Source of the DNA: an uncultured Clostridia bacterium
GTDB taxonomy: Bacteria; Bacillota; Clostridia; Oscillospirales; Acutalibacteraceae
Assembly: GCA_947572385.1 (NCBI GenBank)
Contig: CANPBX010000008.1
Location: 1 to 64,000, forward strand
Length of the DNA stretch: 64,000 nt
Reading direction: 5' to 3'
Positions 14,111-22,888 of the stretch are shown piece by piece. Within the stretch, counting starts at the first letter, position 1. Every line of letters begins with the position of its first letter. The translations under genes were made by a program, and so were the position numbers. The notes below the pieces were generated by a model. It was not told the DNA's origin. It saw only the letters and a program-made list of their open reading frames with translations, and ran no database searches.

Positions 14111-15049
14111 ATGACGCAGCCGAAGGCGCTGGGGATAATAAACGAGGTCCGCAAGGCCATTGTGGGCAAGGACACAGTGGTCTGCAAGACCTTGATGGCG
14201 ATCATCGCGGGGGGCCATATACTGCTGGAGGACAACCCCGGAGTGGGCAAGACCACCATGGCCCTGGCTTTCTCAAAGGCCATGAGCATGAGGTTCTCAA
14301 GGGTGCAGTTCACCCCGGAGACCATGCCCAGCGACGTGGTGGGCTACTCCGTGCCCGGGCGGGACGGGGGCAAGCTGGAGTACAGGCCCGGGCCCATCAT
14401 GAGCCATATGTTCCTGGCGGACGAGATAAACCGCACCAGCGCCAAGACCCAGAGCGCCCTTCTGGAGGCCATGGAGGAGGGCCAGGTGACAATGGACGGG
14501 GCCAGCTACAGGCTCCCGAAGCCCTATACGGTCATAGCGACCCAGAACCCACTGGGCACCGCCGGCACCCAGCCCCTGCCAGAGAGCCAGCTCGACCGAT
14601 TCATGCTGCGGCTCTCCATCGGCTATCCGACCGCCGAACAGGAGATAGACATACTCCGGCAGACTGAAGGGAGTCGCCCTTTAGAGAATATCAGCCCCGC
14701 CGCCACCCTTGATGAGGTGGCTCAGATGAGGGCCGAGGCCGCGACGGTCCACGTGGCCGACGACCTCTACAGGTATGTGGCGGACCTGTGTACGGCTACC
14801 AGGGAGGACCCGGCCCTGAAGCTTGGGGCCAGCCCCAGGGCTGGACAGGCCCTGATAAGGGCCAGCCGGGCCTCGGCCTGGATGGGCGGGCGGGACTATA
14901 TAGTGCCGGCGGACATACACCTGCTGTTCTTTGACGTGCTGTGCCATAGGGTGGCGCTGGAGCCCCAGGCAAGGCTCTCCGGCAGCGACGCCCGCTCGGT
15001 GCTGGAGGGGGCCCTCTCAAGGGTGGCGGCACCCAAGCTGCTGCGCTGA
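14111..15049 (+). CDS. MoxR family AAA+ ATPase
   Basis: A 312-residue AAA+ chaperone-like ATPase with Walker A NPGVGKTT (about 42-49), Walker B FLADEINR (about 108-115), sensor 1 ATQNP and arginine-finger segment SQLDRFMLRL. MoxR proteins act with DUF58 and VWA or transglutaminase partners in maturing membrane or surface complexes. The start is ATG 14111, with GAAAGG 10 nt upstream; the frame is open back to 14075. First gene of a MoxR-DUF58-transglutaminase operon with gaps of 13 and 20 bp. Confidence 0.93.
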   Translation: MTQPKALGIINEVRKAIVGKDTVVCKTLMAIIAGGHILLEDNPGVGKTTMALAFSKAMSMRFSRVQFTPETMPSDVVGYSVPGRDGGKLEYRPGPIMSHMFLADEINRTSAKTQSALLEAMEEGQVTMDGASYRLPKPYTVIATQNPLGTAGTQPLPESQLDRFMLRLSIGYPTAEQEIDILRQTEGSRPLENISPAATLDEVAQMRAEAATVHVADDLYRYVADLCTATREDPALKLGASPRAGQALIRASRASAWMGGRDYIVPADIHLLFFDVLCHRVALEPQARLSGSDARSVLEGALSRVAAPKLLR

Positions 15050-15062
15050 GCGGGGGGCTTAT

Positions 15063-16229
15063 ATGCTCAAGAACCGTATCCTATACCTGTTTATACTGCT
15101 GTGTACGACAGCCTTCTTTATCTGCTTCAACGGCTACTACTCCTTATACGTGTTCCTGCTGTCCCTGGCGCTGCCCGGGGTGTCCCTTATTTTGTCCCTG
15201 CCCGGTATGCTGACCTCCTGGGCGGAGATAGGGATGCCGGGGCATGAGGGCGGGGGCAGGGCCCAAAAGTCCGCCGCCGTGCCCATACAGGTTGCCGCGG
15301 GGAGCCGCTGGCCCCTGCCATCGGGCAGGATAAGGCTGAGGCTCACCATCCATAACACCCTCACAGGGGAGAGGAAGGCCGAGGACCTGGAGCTTTCCCA
15401 GGGGCGCAGGCCACAGGCCGTGGAGCAGAAGCTCACCTCACGCGCCTGCGGGAGGGTGGTCTGCAGGCTGGACAAGGCCCGGGTCTGTGACCTGCTGGGC
15501 CTTTTTTCCCTGCCTATAAGGCTTCGGGAGGGGAGGGACTGCGAGGTGGTAGTGCTGCCCAATATTTTTCAGACGGCAATAGGCCTTAGTGACAGGAACA
15601 TCCCCGACGCCGGCGGGGAGCGGTACTCCCTCACAAGGCCGGGCCCGGACCCCACGGAGTTCTTCGGCCTTCGGGACTATAGGCCCGGGGACAAGCCCAA
15701 CAGGGTGGATTGGAAGCTCCTTGACAAGACCGGGGCCATGCTGGTGCGGGAGGGCAGCCTGCCGGTGGCAAAGCGGGCCCTGCTGATCATCAGCCTCAAC
15801 GGGGACGGCCCTGAAGCGGACCTGCTCATGGATACCCTTGCTACCCTGGGCCACAGCCTTTCAAGGCGCGAGGCAGGGTACGCCGTGGCCTTCTCCGGCG
15901 GGGAGGGGCTGGCGTTCATAGACGTGGACAGCCCGGAGGACAGCGCGGCGGCTTTAGAGGCCGTGCTCCGCCACTGCGACATGGGGCGGTTCCCGGGGCT
16001 CATTGCAGAGGGCGCGGAGGCCCCCCGGGACATAGCAAGGGTCGTATATATCTGCCCGGAGCCGGAGCCCGCCGCCATGGGCTTTATAGGGGAGCGGTAC
16101 CCCTGGGCCAGGGCCACGGTGGTACATACAAGGCCCCTTGCACAGGGGGACAGGCTCGGGGGGGACATTCACCCTGTGCGGGTGCAGCCGGGGAGCCTGG
16201 CCGCTGACCTGGCGGGGCTACAGATCTAG
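15063..16229 (+). CDS. DUF58 domain-containing membrane protein
   Basis: 388 residues. Two hydrophobic segments at the N-terminus (about 7-25 and 27-50) anchor it in the membrane. The DUF58 signature EFFGLRDYRPGDKPNRVDWK lies around residues 198-217, followed by a degenerate VWA-like fold. DUF58 proteins are regularly encoded between MoxR and TgpA-type proteins; biochemical function is not defined. ATG 15063 follows a GGGGGG ribosome-binding site. Confidence 0.9.
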   Translation: MLKNRILYLFILLCTTAFFICFNGYYSLYVFLLSLALPGVSLILSLPGMLTSWAEIGMPGHEGGGRAQKSAAVPIQVAAGSRWPLPSGRIRLRLTIHNTLTGERKAEDLELSQGRRPQAVEQKLTSRACGRVVCRLDKARVCDLLGLFSLPIRLREGRDCEVVVLPNIFQTAIGLSDRNIPDAGGERYSLTRPGPDPTEFFGLRDYRPGDKPNRVDWKLLDKTGAMLVREGSLPVAKRALLIISLNGDGPEADLLMDTLATLGHSLSRREAGYAVAFSGGEGLAFIDVDSPEDSAAALEAVLRHCDMGRFPGLIAEGAEAPRDIARVVYICPEPEPAAMGFIGERYPWARATVVHTRPLAQGDRLGGDIHPVRVQPGSLAADLAGLQI

Positions 16230-16249
16230 GGCCGAGGAGGTGTACTGTA

Positions 16250-19051
16250 ATGGACAAAGAGATACAGGCCGGCCTGCAGCTTGACAAGCCCAGGCTCCTC
16301 TTGCAGGACGAGGCCCTCTGGGGCCGGGGGGTATTCTACGGGCTGATCATCCTGCTGGGAGGCATTGGGGGCTGGGGCAGCTTCCTGACGGCCTTCAACA
16401 TAGAGGTATACCAGGGAAGGCTCATTGCCGTGGGCGTTATATCCTGCGCCTTTGCGGTGTGGCGGCAGCTTGACGGCAATAAGCGCGGCTGGCGGCTGTC
16501 CCTTATAGGGTGGATGGTATGGCTGGCAGTGCTGGTGTTCGCCTTTGACACCATAGCCCACGGGGCCGTGCGCATAGGGAACACAATGCTTGACGGCTAC
16601 GGCGCAAAGCTCAACTACGATATGCCAAGCCTGTACCTGCCCTACCAGGCGGGCACAAGGGCCGGGATAGACGGCGTGGGGGAGAGCACCGGCTTTATAT
16701 CCGTGCTGCTCCTGCCCTTCTTCTGGGCCATGTCCCGGATGTGGATAAGGAGCAGGAACAATAGGGGGCCCTTCGGCCTTACGGGCATCCTTTTGGTGCT
16801 GCCCATGAGCTTCTCCATTATCCCGGCGGGCTGGGCCTTCGGGGCCCTGCTGCTCTTCTGGTGTATGCTCCTGCTGCTGGCGTCTACCCTGGGCGGGCCC
16901 GAGGGCTCCTTCGGGCGGAGGAGAAAGAAGGGCTACAGGGCCTCGGGAGTGGGGGCGGCAAGGCCCCTGGCCCTGCTGCTGGCTGTTATCGTGGGGCTCA
17001 GTATGTGGGGGGTGTATCTATTTGCCCCTATCGAGACCTATAAGCGCCCGAAGCTTGCGGAGGACCTGCGCGCCGGACTTAGGGAGGGCTTCGGCTCCTC
17101 TCGGTATATCCAGGGGGGCCAGGGGAGCAATAATAAGGAGGTACAGCTGAATGGCCTTGGGACAAGGTACTACACCGGGGAGACCATGCTGCGGGTGAAG
17201 TTCGACTGGCAGGACGACCCGGAGCCTGTGGGGCAGTTCCTAAGGCAGGGCAGGGACGGCGAGACCTATTATGAGAACTTGACCGACACAAGCGGCGTCC
17301 GCGCCTCAAACGCCGACAAGGAGTACCTCAAGAGCTTTGTGGGCACGGTCTACACCGGGGACAGCTGGGAGCGGATGGATGCTAAGGGGCGCGAGGAGCT
17401 TTCCGGGCTGGAGCTCACGGCCCAGAACCAGATATCAAGGTATAAGCACGAGCTCTTCTCCATAGGGCGGGACAAGCGGAACTGCTATAGGCTCAGCGTG
17501 CAGAACCTGGGGGCCAATCCCAGGTGCGTGTACATCCCGGCGAGCCTGAAAAGCGGCCCCGGGGAGCTCTCGGAATATAATATCGAGCTTGTGGACGACG
17601 GCTACGCCAAGTCCGGTAACTTTATAAACGGCACCAGGGAGTATGAGCTCTTCGGGGAAGCGATGAGCGGGGGGTACAACTATTTCAGCCGGGTGGTGTC
17701 CTATCTTGCCTGTAAAAACTATGGGGCCACAAATATCGGCAATCTGGGCGCGGCCCGTCTGGGGAACACCGGCGGGAGCGAGTACGAGATCCCGGTGTTT
17801 GAGTACGGCTCGCGTATGCTGTTCCTGGACGGCTACACCCCGGTGGGGGACGATATCATGGACCTTTTCGACAGCATAAACGGCCAGGCAAATATCGGCG
17901 GGTCCGGCTGGCCCGCGGACCTCTGGGAGGTGCCGGAGTTTGAGGCCTGGGAGGGCCTTGAAAAAAATGAGCGGGAATTTCTGCGGGACATAGAGGCGTA
18001 CAATAGGTTTGTCTATGAGCACTATACCCAGGTGCCGGAGGAGCTGGAGGGGTTCCTTGAGGACTTTAAGAATGCCTATAACCTGGACCCCAACGACCGC
18101 CTTGACTCCGGGGATTTCCGTCTGAGAGACGGCGCGGAGTGCTACGCGGCGTATATAGCCATGTGCTTCCAGGACTATTTCAGATACACCCTGGAGCCGC
18201 CTTCGGTCCCGGGGGGCAGGGACTTTGTGGAGTTTTTCCTCTCGGAGTCCCACGAGGGCTACTGCGTCCACTTTGCAAGCGCGGCGGTGCTGCTCCTGCG
18301 GGCGGCGGGGTACCCGGCAAGGTATGCCGAGGGGTACGTGGTGCCCTCGGGGGAGAGCGGCTGGGTGGATATACCGGACTATAACGCCCACGCCTGGGTG
18401 GAGGTGTACAGCGGGGGCACGGGCTGGGTGCCGGTGGAGGTGACCCCGGCGGACGAGAATAACCCCGCGGCCTTTTACAACGCCACCGTACCCGAGAACG
18501 CCCGGGAGATCATCCCCACCCCCAAGCCCCTTGAGGAGCGGCCCACCCTGCCCCCAAGGAGGGACCCCCTTATCGACGAGGAGCTCGCCTCCCCCACCCC
18601 AAGGCCAAGGGCCTCGGCGGAGCCCAGCCCCAGTGCCGGGGATAGCCCGGCGGGGAGCGGCAGTAACGGTAAGGGCGGGGGCTCCCCCCTGGTCAATATT
18701 CTGTGGTGCATAGCGGCAGCCGCCGGTATTATAGGGGCAGTCCTGATCCAGCGGGTACTCAGGGTGAAGAAGCGGGAGCGGGACCTGGGGCAAAGGGACA
18801 GGAACGCGGCGGGGCTGCGGGCCTATGCCTACCTTTTGAAGCTGTATGAGAAGGAAATCCTCTGCGGACAGCGGGAGGAGCCCCCTGAGAGATGGAAGGA
18901 GCTGGCGGAGAAGGCCCGGTACTCGGCCCATATGCTGAGCCCCGAGGAGCTGGGCGAGCTCATAGGGGCCTCGGAAAGGCTCAGGGCAAAGCTTAAAGCC
19001 CAGCTGCCCGGGGGACAGAAAGCCCTCTGCTGGCTGACAGGCTTGATATAA
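16250..19051 (+). CDS. Transglutaminase-like membrane protein (TgpA type)
   Basis: 933 residues: an N-terminal block of about six to seven membrane helices (about 20-270), an extracytoplasmic region with a papain-like transglutaminase core, a Pro/Ser-rich linker (about 755-805), one more membrane helix (about 812-835) and a cytoplasmic tail resembling DUF4129. The triad is C672 in GYCVHFASAAV, H714 in NAHAWVEV, and an acidic residue at 730 (Glu in GWVPVEVTP, where many relatives have Asp). Completes the MoxR-DUF58-TgpA operon. It probably acts as a surface protease or crosslinker; the substrate is unknown. Confidence 0.92.
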   Translation: MDKEIQAGLQLDKPRLLLQDEALWGRGVFYGLIILLGGIGGWGSFLTAFNIEVYQGRLIAVGVISCAFAVWRQLDGNKRGWRLSLIGWMVWLAVLVFAFDTIAHGAVRIGNTMLDGYGAKLNYDMPSLYLPYQAGTRAGIDGVGESTGFISVLLLPFFWAMSRMWIRSRNNRGPFGLTGILLVLPMSFSIIPAGWAFGALLLFWCMLLLLASTLGGPEGSFGRRRKKGYRASGVGAARPLALLLAVIVGLSMWGVYLFAPIETYKRPKLAEDLRAGLREGFGSSRYIQGGQGSNNKEVQLNGLGTRYYTGETMLRVKFDWQDDPEPVGQFLRQGRDGETYYENLTDTSGVRASNADKEYLKSFVGTVYTGDSWERMDAKGREELSGLELTAQNQISRYKHELFSIGRDKRNCYRLSVQNLGANPRCVYIPASLKSGPGELSEYNIELVDDGYAKSGNFINGTREYELFGEAMSGGYNYFSRVVSYLACKNYGATNIGNLGAARLGNTGGSEYEIPVFEYGSRMLFLDGYTPVGDDIMDLFDSINGQANIGGSGWPADLWEVPEFEAWEGLEKNEREFLRDIEAYNRFVYEHYTQVPEELEGFLEDFKNAYNLDPNDRLDSGDFRLRDGAECYAAYIAMCFQDYFRYTLEPPSVPGGRDFVEFFLSESHEGYCVHFASAAVLLLRAAGYPARYAEGYVVPSGESGWVDIPDYNAHAWVEVYSGGTGWVPVEVTPADENNPAAFYNATVPENAREIIPTPKPLEERPTLPPRRDPLIDEELASPTPRPRASAEPSPSAGDSPAGSGSNGKGGGSPLVNILWCIAAAAGIIGAVLIQRVLRVKKRERDLGQRDRNAAGLRAYAYLLKLYEKEILCGQREEPPERWKELAEKARYSAHMLSPEELGELIGASERLRAKLKAQLPGGQKALCWLTGLI

Positions 19052-19076
19052 TATATTATTATCAGGAGGTAATCTT

Positions 19077-20222
19077 ATGGTAAAGCTAGGCATCATCGGT
19101 ATCGGCAATATGGGCTCATCCCACTCCCTGAACGTGCTGGGGGGCAGGACCCCCGAGATCGCCCTTGCGGCAGTAGCCGACAGAAGGGAGTCCCGGCGGG
19201 ACTGGGCCAGGGAGAAGCTGCCCGGAGTGCCGGTTTTTGAGGAGGGCTCGGAGCTGATAGACAGCGGCCTTTGCGACGCGGTGCTCATAGCAGCGCCCCA
19301 CTACCAGCACCCGGTGCTTGCAAAGCTGGCCTTTGAGAAGGGGCTGCACGTCCTCTGCGAGAAGCCTGCGGGGGTGTATACCAACGCCGTGAAGGAGATG
19401 AACGCGGCGGCTGACAGGGCCGGTAAGGCCTTCGGCATGATGTTCAACCAGCGGACCAACTGCGTGTACCGCAAAATGCACGAGATGGTGGCAAATGGCG
19501 AGCTGGGGGACTTGAAGCGGGTCAACTGGATCATCACCGACTGGTACCGCACCCAGATATACTACGACTCCGGGGACTGGCGGGCTACCTGGGCCGGAGA
19601 GGGGGGCGGGGTGCTTTTGAACCAGTGCCCCCACCAGCTGGACTTATTACAGTGGATATGCGGCCTGCCTGTTAAGGTACAGGCTTTCTGCCACGAGGGC
19701 AAGTGGCACGATATAGAGGTGGAGGACGATGTGACCGCCTACCTTGAGTTTGAGGGCGGGGCCACTGGGGTCTTTGTCACCACCACTGGGGACGCGCCCG
19801 GGACCAACAGGTTCGAACTGACCGGCACAAGGGGCAAGCTGGTGTGCGAGGAGGATGTGCTCACCTTCTGGAAGCTGGGGGAGGACGAGCGGGAGTTCTG
19901 CCGCACGTCCAAGGAGGGCTTTGCGAAGCCTGAGACGGAGAAGATTATTGTTGAGACGGACGGCGAGAACCCGCAGCATGTGGGGGTGCTCAATGCCTTT
20001 GCCGCCAATATCCTGCGGGGGGAGCCTCTTGTGGCCGACGGGCGCGAGGGGATAAGGGGGCTGACGCTCTCAAATGCCATGCACCTGTCCGGGTGGCTTC
20101 ATAAGCCGGTGGAGATCCCCTTTGACGAGGATTTGTTTGAGCGGGAGCTGGGTAAGCGCAGGGCTTCTTCAAGACGCAAAGAGAGCGCGGATATTACGTT
20201 TTCCACTGAGGGGACGTATTGA
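19077..20222 (+). CDS. Gfo/Idh/MocA family oxidoreductase
   Basis: 381 residues with the N-terminal Rossmann fold (GIIGIGNMGSSHSLN near residue 5), EKPAGVYT near residue 97 carrying the family EKP motif, and the C-terminal alpha/beta domain with GGGVLLNQCPHQLDLLQWICG around 178-196. Such enzymes oxidise or reduce sugars or inositols with NAD(P). It follows the transglutaminase gene by 25 bp with AGGAGG and may be cotranscribed, though functionally unrelated. Confidence 0.93.
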   Translation: MVKLGIIGIGNMGSSHSLNVLGGRTPEIALAAVADRRESRRDWAREKLPGVPVFEEGSELIDSGLCDAVLIAAPHYQHPVLAKLAFEKGLHVLCEKPAGVYTNAVKEMNAAADRAGKAFGMMFNQRTNCVYRKMHEMVANGELGDLKRVNWIITDWYRTQIYYDSGDWRATWAGEGGGVLLNQCPHQLDLLQWICGLPVKVQAFCHEGKWHDIEVEDDVTAYLEFEGGATGVFVTTTGDAPGTNRFELTGTRGKLVCEEDVLTFWKLGEDEREFCRTSKEGFAKPETEKIIVETDGENPQHVGVLNAFAANILRGEPLVADGREGIRGLTLSNAMHLSGWLHKPVEIPFDEDLFERELGKRRASSRRKESADITFSTEGTY

Positions 20223-20280
20223 AGGTCTTGGGGGCTTCTCGCCCACAAACCCATCGCCGGCGTAAGACCCGCTGGATCGG
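20222..20280 (-). repeat. Dispersed two-hairpin intergenic repeat, copy 2 (inverted)
   Basis: The reverse complement matches 6764-6819 along its length, including CCAGCGGG-CTTACGC and GCCCC-AAGACCTT segments. Hairpin loops are conserved (GAGAA here, GAGGA in copy 1). It begins exactly at the stop codon of the preceding gene. Confidence 0.75.
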
Positions 20281-20289
20281 TAAGAATTT

Positions 20290-20325
20290 GAGCGCCCCAC
20301 CGCAAGGTGGGACGCTCTCTTTTAT
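20290..20325. terminator. Bidirectional terminator between convergent genes
   Basis: GAGCG-c-CCCACC pairs with GGTGGG-a-CGCTC around a GCAA tetraloop, followed by TCTTTTAT. Confidence 0.85.
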
Positions 20326-20337
20326 ATTAGCAGAAAC

Positions 20338-22104
20338 TTATTCGCTCCTGAGTACGCTCATGCTGCCGGAGGTGGTGTGCAGGTCGATCTTGCACTCGCC
20401 GTTTCCATAGGTGGCCCGGCCGCTCTTCTTGCGCTTGCCGTCGGCCTTGACGCTCACGTCAAAGTCACACCCAAAGCTCCCCGAGGTGGAGCTGTAGTCC
20501 GCCGTGAACCCAGAGTTCTCCGGCAGGTATATCTTCAGCGACCCGCTCACAGAGCTCATCTCGGCCTTCACCGGGCACTGGTCCACACTCAGGCTCGCCG
20601 TGCCCGACACCGTGTTTATCTTGAACTTCTCCGCGTTGCCGTGGGCCTTAAGGGAGCCGGAAACAGTGCTGATCAGGGCTTTTTCCGAGTCGAAGCCATT
20701 GCAGTGATTGCTGCCGGAGACAGAGTGGGCGTTGAGCTTCTCGGCGGAGATCCCCGCAAGATCGATGCTGCCCGACACCGTCCCCGCGTCAAGGCTTTCC
20801 ACCGAGATGGACTCTAAATTCACCGAGCCGGACACGGCGCTGACCATATAGGTCTCCCCGGAGAGTCCGCTGACGTGTACTCTGCCGCTCATGGCCTTTA
20901 TCTCCAGCTTCTCCACCTGCCCGCACTTGTCCCGGGGTATCAGCACCTCCAGGCGCTTTGAGAGTCTGCCCATATTGCTCCAGCCCTTTCCGAAGGGGAT
21001 GCCGGGGTTTTTCTGCCGCGGGTACTCCCTGATGGTGAGTCTCTTTGCGTCCTGGACGAATATCAGGCACCGCTGCTCGGGGGCCAGGGCCTTCTTGCTG
21101 TACTCCGCTATATCTATGCTGTCACCGTCCCATGGGCGCACGCTCACCGACCCTGTGGGCCAGCTTATCTCCAGCTTCTCTATCTCGTTAAGGCCCGCCC
21201 GCTTGCGGTACAGGAACTGGCCGTTTTCATACTCGGGCTTATTGTCCGGGTGCATCGCCTGCTCCACGTCCCCGGGCCTGCCGTCCTCTTCGCCGAAGGG
21301 GAAGTTCGGGCCGAAATTCAGAAAGGAGTTTTCCTCGGCCAGCTCCGCGGCCTCCTCCATCTCCTCAGCCAGCTCCTCCTGCTCCTCCATGAGCTCCTCC
21401 TGCCAGTCCTCCACTACATCGCCCAGGGCGTCCTTCATGTCGCTTATGGCGTCGGACACATCGTCCATTGCGTTGTCCAGATCCCGGCCCAGCTCCCGGC
21501 CTATCTCCCGGAGCCCCTGGCGAAGCTCCTCGCCTATCCCGGAGAGCCAGCTGCTCCAGCTGCCGGTGGTGGGGGCCGGGGCTTCTGGCTGGGGGGGAGC
21601 CTGAAGCCTGGACTTTTCCAACTGGGCGGCATACTGTGCCATCTGCTGCTGGTACTCGTTCATCTCTTGGCAGTACCGCTGGTTGTTTTCCTGGCACTCT
21701 TGGATATAGCGCTCCATATCCTCTTGGCTGCCGGGCTGGGGCGGCTGGGGCGGCTGGGGCGGAGCGGGCGGGGCCGGGGGTATGAGCTCATGGGGCAGCT
21801 CCACATTTATCTCCGCATGGTCCGGGTGCAGGGTAAGGTTTATCTGGTGGTTCCCGCCGTTTATCACCATGGGCTCCCCGGTGCTGTCCCCCAGCAGCTC
21901 GATGGTGCCGTCGGGATAGATGGTGGCCGAGCCGTCCGCGTCGTTTACAGTGATGGAGGGGGCGGCCCCCTCTTTGGGCTCTGCTTCGATCTCAGCCTCA
22001 GCCTCGCCACTATCCCCCAGGGCCTCTAAAAGCTGGTCTGCCTGCTCCTGGGTTATCCTGCCCTCCGCGAGCATTTCAAGTATCGTGCGCTTCTCGTCGC
22101 TCAT
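20338..22104 (-). CDS. SHOCT-like / DUF4097 beta-strand repeat protein (YvlB/LiaX-like)
   Basis: 588 residues. The N-terminal 30 residues (KRTILEMLAEGRITQEQADQLL) form a SHOCT-like helical hairpin; next come an acidic stretch, a Pro-rich linker (PPAPPAPPQPPQPPQP near 110-127) and a long charged helical region (about 170-265). The C-terminal 300 residues are DUF4097, a beta-solenoid of repeated SGS-containing strands. Related YvlB/LiaX proteins take part in cell-envelope stress and antimicrobial-peptide responses. No signal peptide. Its ATG overlaps the stop codon of the 49-aa gene upstream (ATGA), so translation is coupled. Confidence 0.88.
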   Translation of the reverse strand: MSDEKRTILEMLAEGRITQEQADQLLEALGDSGEAEAEIEAEPKEGAAPSITVNDADGSATIYPDGTIELLGDSTGEPMVINGGNHQINLTLHPDHAEINVELPHELIPPAPPAPPQPPQPPQPGSQEDMERYIQECQENNQRYCQEMNEYQQQMAQYAAQLEKSRLQAPPQPEAPAPTTGSWSSWLSGIGEELRQGLREIGRELGRDLDNAMDDVSDAISDMKDALGDVVEDWQEELMEEQEELAEEMEEAAELAEENSFLNFGPNFPFGEEDGRPGDVEQAMHPDNKPEYENGQFLYRKRAGLNEIEKLEISWPTGSVSVRPWDGDSIDIAEYSKKALAPEQRCLIFVQDAKRLTIREYPRQKNPGIPFGKGWSNMGRLSKRLEVLIPRDKCGQVEKLEIKAMSGRVHVSGLSGETYMVSAVSGSVNLESISVESLDAGTVSGSIDLAGISAEKLNAHSVSGSNHCNGFDSEKALISTVSGSLKAHGNAEKFKINTVSGTASLSVDQCPVKAEMSSVSGSLKIYLPENSGFTADYSSTSGSFGCDFDVSVKADGKRKKSGRATYGNGECKIDLHTTSGSMSVLRSE

Positions 22105-22250
22105 TTCAGTGTCCTCCTCTGGTTTCTGTTTTTACGCTGGCTGCCGGTCATCATTTCAAACCGCTCCTGGGCGGCAAGCCTTAGGGCGTTCTCTCTGTCG
22201 TGGGAGACATAGGGGAGCATTTCAGGGGGGCTATATTTATCTATGCACAT
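22101..22250 (-). CDS. 49-residue small protein between DUF2089 and DUF4097 genes
   Basis: It begins MCIDKYSPPEMLPYVSHD and ends with the basic tail RKNRNQRRTLK. The ATG follows AAAGGAGAAAAGTAAA, so its Shine-Dalgarno lies in the end of the DUF2089 gene and its start is one base after that gene's stop. Its TGA overlaps the ATG of the DUF4097 gene. Tight coupling on both sides supports a real gene. No motif recognised; a charged soluble linker protein is a guess only. Confidence 0.7.
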   Translation of the reverse strand: MCIDKYSPPEMLPYVSHDRENALRLAAQERFEMMTGSQRKNRNQRRTLK

Positions 22251-22251
22251 T

Positions 22252-22647
22252 TTACTTTTCTCCTTTCAAGGATCTCAGAGCCTCTAAGGCCGCGTCCACG
22301 CTCATGTCCCCGCCCGACAGGCGGGAGAGTATCTCGGAGCGCTCCTCTTTTTTGCGGGACTCCTGGGGCTCGGGCCTGTCGTCCAGCCTGAGGGCGGCGA
22401 GGGCTGCGTCCAGCATATTCTTTACCGTAGGGTAGCTGACCCCCAGGGTCCGCTCCACCTCCTTGATGGAGCCCCGGCAGCGGAGGAACACCTCCACGAA
22501 CTGCAAATGCTTCTCCTCCAGGGCGCAGAAGCGGCAGGGGGCGAACTGTCCGGAGAGCTCGGTATGGCAGCTGGGGCAGCGGAGCTTTGTGACCTGCATG
22601 GGCTCGCCGCAGACCGGGCACTGGGAGGGGGCGTGGTAGGTTTTCAT
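22252..22647 (-). CDS. DUF2089 family zinc-ribbon HTH regulator
   Basis: 131 residues: an N-terminal zinc ribbon with CPVCGEPM and CPSC pairs plus a further C-x-x-C (CRFC), then a helix-turn-helix (residues about 55-85: CRGSIKEVERTLGVSYPTVK). The C-terminal SHOCT-like tail (RLSGGDMSVDAALEALRSLKG) matches the N-terminus of the downstream DUF4097 protein in character. DUF2089 proteins are commonly encoded next to DUF4097 proteins and are probable regulators of that operon. It is first in the operon, behind a consensus promoter with nearby inverted repeats. Confidence 0.92.
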   Translation of the reverse strand: MKTYHAPSQCPVCGEPMQVTKLRCPSCHTELSGQFAPCRFCALEEKHLQFVEVFLRCRGSIKEVERTLGVSYPTVKNMLDAALAALRLDDRPEPQESRKKEERSEILSRLSGGDMSVDAALEALRSLKGEK

Positions 22648-22675
22648 AGTATAGTCACTTTCCTTTCTCTATGAT

Positions 22676-22692
22676 ATTAGATATGGTCTAAT
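22676..22692. promoter_or_regulatory. Palindromic operator candidate upstream of the DUF2089 gene
   Basis: ATTAGA-TATGG-TCTAAT, a perfect 6-bp inverted repeat between the promoter and the start of the DUF2089 gene. A second, shorter repeat (ATGGT/ACCAT) overlaps the -10 box. They would suit autoregulation by the HTH protein. Confidence 0.45.
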
Positions 22693-22720
22693 TAACTTCC
22701 GATTTGCTTTCCATGGTTGA

Positions 22721-22749
22721 ATTATATACCATCGCCTTAATAATGTCAA
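22721..22749 (-). promoter_or_regulatory. Consensus promoter of the DUF2089-DUF4097 operon
   Basis: Minus strand: TTGACA (22749-22744), 17 bp, TATAAT (22726-22721). Confidence 0.88.
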
Positions 22750-22833
22750 GTGCAAAATCAATTTTTTTAAGAAAATCCTTTGAATATATTAAGTTTGAGA
22801 TTTAATAGTACAATAGTTGCGATAATAAGGGGC

Positions 22834-22873
22834 AGAAAAAGACCCTTCCGGGGCCTAAGGTCCAGGAAGGGCG
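22834..22873 (-). terminator. Terminator after the Gfo/Idh/MocA gene
   Basis: Minus strand: CCCTTCC/GGAAGGG stem followed by TCTTTTTCTG. Confidence 0.8.
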
Positions 22874-22888
22874 GGTCATAGCTGTGAT

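Noticed and set aside
17435..19288. 617-codon minus-strand ORF opposite the transglutaminase gene
   Set aside because: A shadow of a GC-rich gene: the plus-strand product has clear domains and catalytic residues, the minus one none.
21250..22029. 259-codon plus-strand ORF opposite the DUF4097 gene
   Set aside because: A shadow of the low-complexity Pro/Glu-rich part of that gene.
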